From NCBI GenBank assembly GCA_947625715.1, contig CANQPR010000026.1, forward strand, positions 1-15,207: DNA of 15,207 bases, written 5' to 3'. Position numbers and translations under genes: made by a program. A model generated the notes under the pieces. It was given only the letters and a program-made list of their open reading frames with translations. It did not search any database and was not told where the DNA came from. How positions within the stretch are numbered: the stretch's first letter is position 1; each line of letters begins with the position of its first letter. Positions 13,140-15,207 of this stretch are shown one piece after another. The DNA comes from an uncultured Bacilli bacterium. Its GTDB lineage: Bacteria > Bacillota_I > Bacilli_A > RF39 > UBA660.

Positions 13140-13691
13140 ATGTATAGTTATTTAAAAGGTTATATAAGTGCTTATGAAAGTAATTCCATTATTTTAGATG
13201 TTAATAATGTAGGTTATCGAATTTTTGTCGCTAATCCATACTCATATCAAGAAAATAATGAATACAAAGTATATGTCTATCAATATATAAGAGAAGATGA
13301 ACAAAGTTTATATGGTTTTATGAATACCGAAGAAAGAGATTTATTTTTAAAACTATTAAGTGTTAAAGGTGTTGGTCCTAAATTAATTATGCCTATGCTT
13401 GCTACTGGAAGTGTTAAAGGTATAATCGATGCTATTGATAGAGAAAATATCCTGTATTTAAAAAAATTTCCTAAAGTAGGTGATAAAGTAGCCAGACAAA
13501 TTATTCTTGATTTAAAAGGTAAGTTAATGAGTCAAGATAATGTTACAACCGTAAGTAATGAGGAACTATTTAGTCTTTTAGAAGGCCTTGGTTATAAAAA
13601 TACTGATATTAAAAAAGTTATCCCTCAAATAGATAATTCCCTACCAATTGAACAACAAGTAAAAGAGGCCCTAAAACTATTATTAAAATAA
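13140..13691 (+). CDS. ruvA: Holliday junction branch migration protein RuvA
   Basis: 183 aa, slightly shorter than typical (about 190-205). RuvA tetramers bind the four-way junction and load RuvB rings. The N-terminal OB fold starts MYSYLKGYI and includes YVYQYIREDEQSLYGF. The two helix-hairpin-helix motifs are SVKGVGPKLIMPML and FPKVGDKVARQIILDLKGKL. A short linker and the RuvB-binding UBA-like C-terminal domain (SNEELFSLLEGLGYKNTDI) follow. The ribosome site is a weak GGTGAG (13131-13136) only 3 nt from the ATG; the conserved MY start supports this choice. ruvB follows after 16 nt, and no ruvC is nearby, as usual in Bacillota. Confidence 0.96.
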   Translation: MYSYLKGYISAYESNSIILDVNNVGYRIFVANPYSYQENNEYKVYVYQYIREDEQSLYGFMNTEERDLFLKLLSVKGVGPKLIMPMLATGSVKGIIDAIDRENILYLKKFPKVGDKVARQIILDLKGKLMSQDNVTTVSNEELFSLLEGLGYKNTDIKKVIPQIDNSLPIEQQVKEALKLLLK

Positions 13692-13707
13692 AAAAGGAGA
13701 GAGTTTA

Positions 13708-14712
13708 ATGGAAGAAAGGATTGTTGATAATAACGAATTACAAACCGATAGTTTTGAAAAAAATATTCGTCCTCAAACTTTAGAAGAATATATTGGTCAA
13801 AAAGAATTAACAGAAAATTTAAAAATTTTCATTGAAGCTGCAAAAATTAGAAATGAATCGTTAGACCATGTTTTATTATATGGCCCTCCTGGTCTTGGTA
13901 AAACGACCTTATCTCATATCATTGCTAATGAACTAGGTGTAAATATTAAAACCGCATCTGGCCCTTCAATTGAAAAAAGTGGCGATTTAGCAGCTATTTT
14001 ATCAACGCTTGAACCAGGCGATGTCTTATTTATTGATGAGATTCATCGCATGCCCAAATACATTGAAGAAATTTTATATCCCGCTATGGAAGACTTTGTC
14101 ATTGATTTAATTTTAAATTCTGATGGCAAATCACGAACCATTAAAATTGATTTACCTCCTTTTACTTTAATTGGTGCTACCACTAGAACAGGTGATATTT
14201 CAAGCCCCTTACGAGATCGTTTTGGAATTGTTTCTAAACTAAATTATTATAGTGAAGAAGAATTATTACAAATTGTTTTGCGAACTAGTCGAGTTTTAGA
14301 TATGAAAATCACCGAAGAAGCAGCCCTATTAATTGCTCAAAGATGTCGAAAAACGCCTCGTATAGCTAATCGTTTATTTAAAAGAATAAGAGATTTTGCT
14401 TTAGTAAGAAATTGTTATGAAATAACTAAGCCCCTAACTTTAGAAGCCCTAGAAAGATTAAAAGTTGATGAATATGGCCTAGATGCCATTGATATAGAAT
14501 ACATAAGCAGTTTAATAACCAAATTTAATGGTGGGCCTGTTGGTGTTGAAACTATTGCTACTAGCATTGGAGAAGAACCATCAACCATTGAAGATGTCGT
14601 AGAACCATTCTTACTTCAAGAAGGTTTTATCAAAAGAACGCCAAGAGGAAGAGTCGCTACTGACAAAAGCTATGAGCATTTAAAAATTAGTCATAATAAA
14701 AGTTTATTTTAA
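13708..14712 (+). CDS. ruvB: Holliday junction branch migration ATPase RuvB
   Basis: A 334-aa AAA+ motor, full length for the family, forming hexamers that pump DNA through RuvA-bound junctions. It shows Walker A GPPGLGKT (59-66), Walker B FIDEIH (108-113), sensor 1 LIGATTRTGD (154-163), the Arg-finger region PLRDRFG (167-173), and the C-terminal winged helix with GPVGVETIATSIGEEPSTIE and a terminal GFIKRTPRGRVAT. AAGGAGA (13694-13700) lies 7 nt before the ATG. It is co-transcribed with ruvA and followed after 8 nt by the kinase gene. Confidence 0.98.
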   Translation: MEERIVDNNELQTDSFEKNIRPQTLEEYIGQKELTENLKIFIEAAKIRNESLDHVLLYGPPGLGKTTLSHIIANELGVNIKTASGPSIEKSGDLAAILSTLEPGDVLFIDEIHRMPKYIEEILYPAMEDFVIDLILNSDGKSRTIKIDLPPFTLIGATTRTGDISSPLRDRFGIVSKLNYYSEEELLQIVLRTSRVLDMKITEEAALLIAQRCRKTPRIANRLFKRIRDFALVRNCYEITKPLTLEALERLKVDEYGLDAIDIEYISSLITKFNGGPVGVETIATSIGEEPSTIEDVVEPFLLQEGFIKRTPRGRVATDKSYEHLKISHNKSLF

Positions 14713-14720
14713 GAGGTCCT

Positions 14721-15203
14721 ATGAAAAAGAAAATAATAATAATTAATGGTAAAGATAAAAGTGGTAAAGATACCTTTATAAACCATATTGCAAGTATTAA
14801 AAAAACTGTCAATTACTCAACAATTAGCACCATCAAAAACCTTGCCAAACAAATTGGTTGGAATGGGACAAAAACAAAAAAAGACCGGCAATTTTTAAGT
14901 GATTTAAAAAAATTAATTATTTCTTATAATGATTACCCATTAAAAGAAACCCTGCAAGTTATTGAACAATTTTTAACTTCCAATAATGAAATTTTATTTA
15001 TTCATATAAGAGAAGAAGAAGAAATAAAAAAACTAATAAACCATTGTGAAGAAAAAATTTTTACTTTATATATTAAACGTGATTATCACGATTGTGATAT
15101 GTATCTTATAAATGAAGCAAATTATCCATATGATTATATTATCGAAAATGATGAAATAAATGCTTTTTTAATTAAAGCTGAAGAATTTATTAAAACCATA
15201 TAA
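14721..15203 (+). CDS. P-loop kinase, dNMP kinase-like
   Basis: 160 aa. The Walker A is NGKDKSGKDTF (9-19), that is GxxxxGKD with Asp in place of Ser/Thr and Thr next, as in phage-type deoxynucleoside-monophosphate kinases and related small-molecule kinases. ILFIHIREEEEIKKLI looks like the strand and Arg motif that follow in this fold, and LYIKRDY and DYIIENDE resemble the lid and C-terminal core strands. The substrate is uncertain; phosphorylation of a nucleotide is an inference. AGAGG (14712-14716) overlaps the ruvB stop, so it belongs to the ruvAB operon, where it is not a standard member. After its stop the window ends in AAAGG, probably the ribosome site of a further gene. Confidence 0.65.
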   Translation: MKKKIIIINGKDKSGKDTFINHIASIKKTVNYSTISTIKNLAKQIGWNGTKTKKDRQFLSDLKKLIISYNDYPLKETLQVIEQFLTSNNEILFIHIREEEEIKKLINHCEEKIFTLYIKRDYHDCDMYLINEANYPYDYIIENDEINAFLIKAEEFIKTI

Positions 15204-15207
15204 AAGG

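Overview
The window looks like a chromosomal segment of a very AT-rich, low-GC Gram-positive-type bacterium (Bacillota or a Mollicutes-related gut lineage). The case rests on strong AGGAG-type ribosome sites about 7-10 nt from starts, TTGACA/TATAAT promoters (often with an extended TGn -10), U-tailed hairpin terminators, a dimeric-type glycyl-tRNA synthetase, and Trp encoded by TGG. Of the 14 genes, 13 stop with TAA and one with TAG; none uses TGA. No species can be named from sequence alone.

Left part (1-9300). A short stand-alone transcription unit (promoter 7-35, terminator 169-195) has no convincing ORF. It carries two 49-nt tandem modules in which an identical 20-nt loop is closed by stems that differ by compensatory changes, so it looks like an undescribed structured RNA. 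Next is htpG (Hsp90) behind a strong promoter overlapping a CIRCE-like HrcA operator. A surface-glycan cluster follows: glf (UDP-galactopyranose mutase), a DPM1-like GT2 glycosyltransferase, and a fused GtrA flippase plus GT-C membrane glycosyltransferase. Together these could make, lipid-link, flip and transfer galactofuranose. glyQS lies directly behind. A separate promoter drives a TasA/CalY-like secreted protein, a PfkB-family sugar/nucleoside kinase with an odd Q/N/P-rich tail, and a stand-alone Smr-domain protein.

Middle part (9322-11975). This is a decayed integrative element between tRNA-Lys(CUU) and tRNA-Ser(GCU). It holds a tyrosine integrase broken by one frameshift but with all catalytic motifs, an orphan PemK/MazF-type toxin, an HNH-nuclease remnant lacking its catalytic core, and possibly the remains of a tiny membrane protein. 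The integrase-toxin gap contains two convergent small-RNA units with their own promoters and terminators. One has a duplicated hairpin module with covarying stems. A helically phased AC-N-TTTATGT repeat array sits just upstream of that RNA's promoter. The integrase ribosome site is buried in a hairpin. No right attachment site was found.

Right part (12025-15207). A flippase-like/LPG-synthase-type membrane protein is followed by ruvA-ruvB (Holliday-junction branch migration) on their own promoter, then a P-loop kinase resembling dNMP kinases. The operon probably continues past the window, because the last bases resemble a ribosome site.
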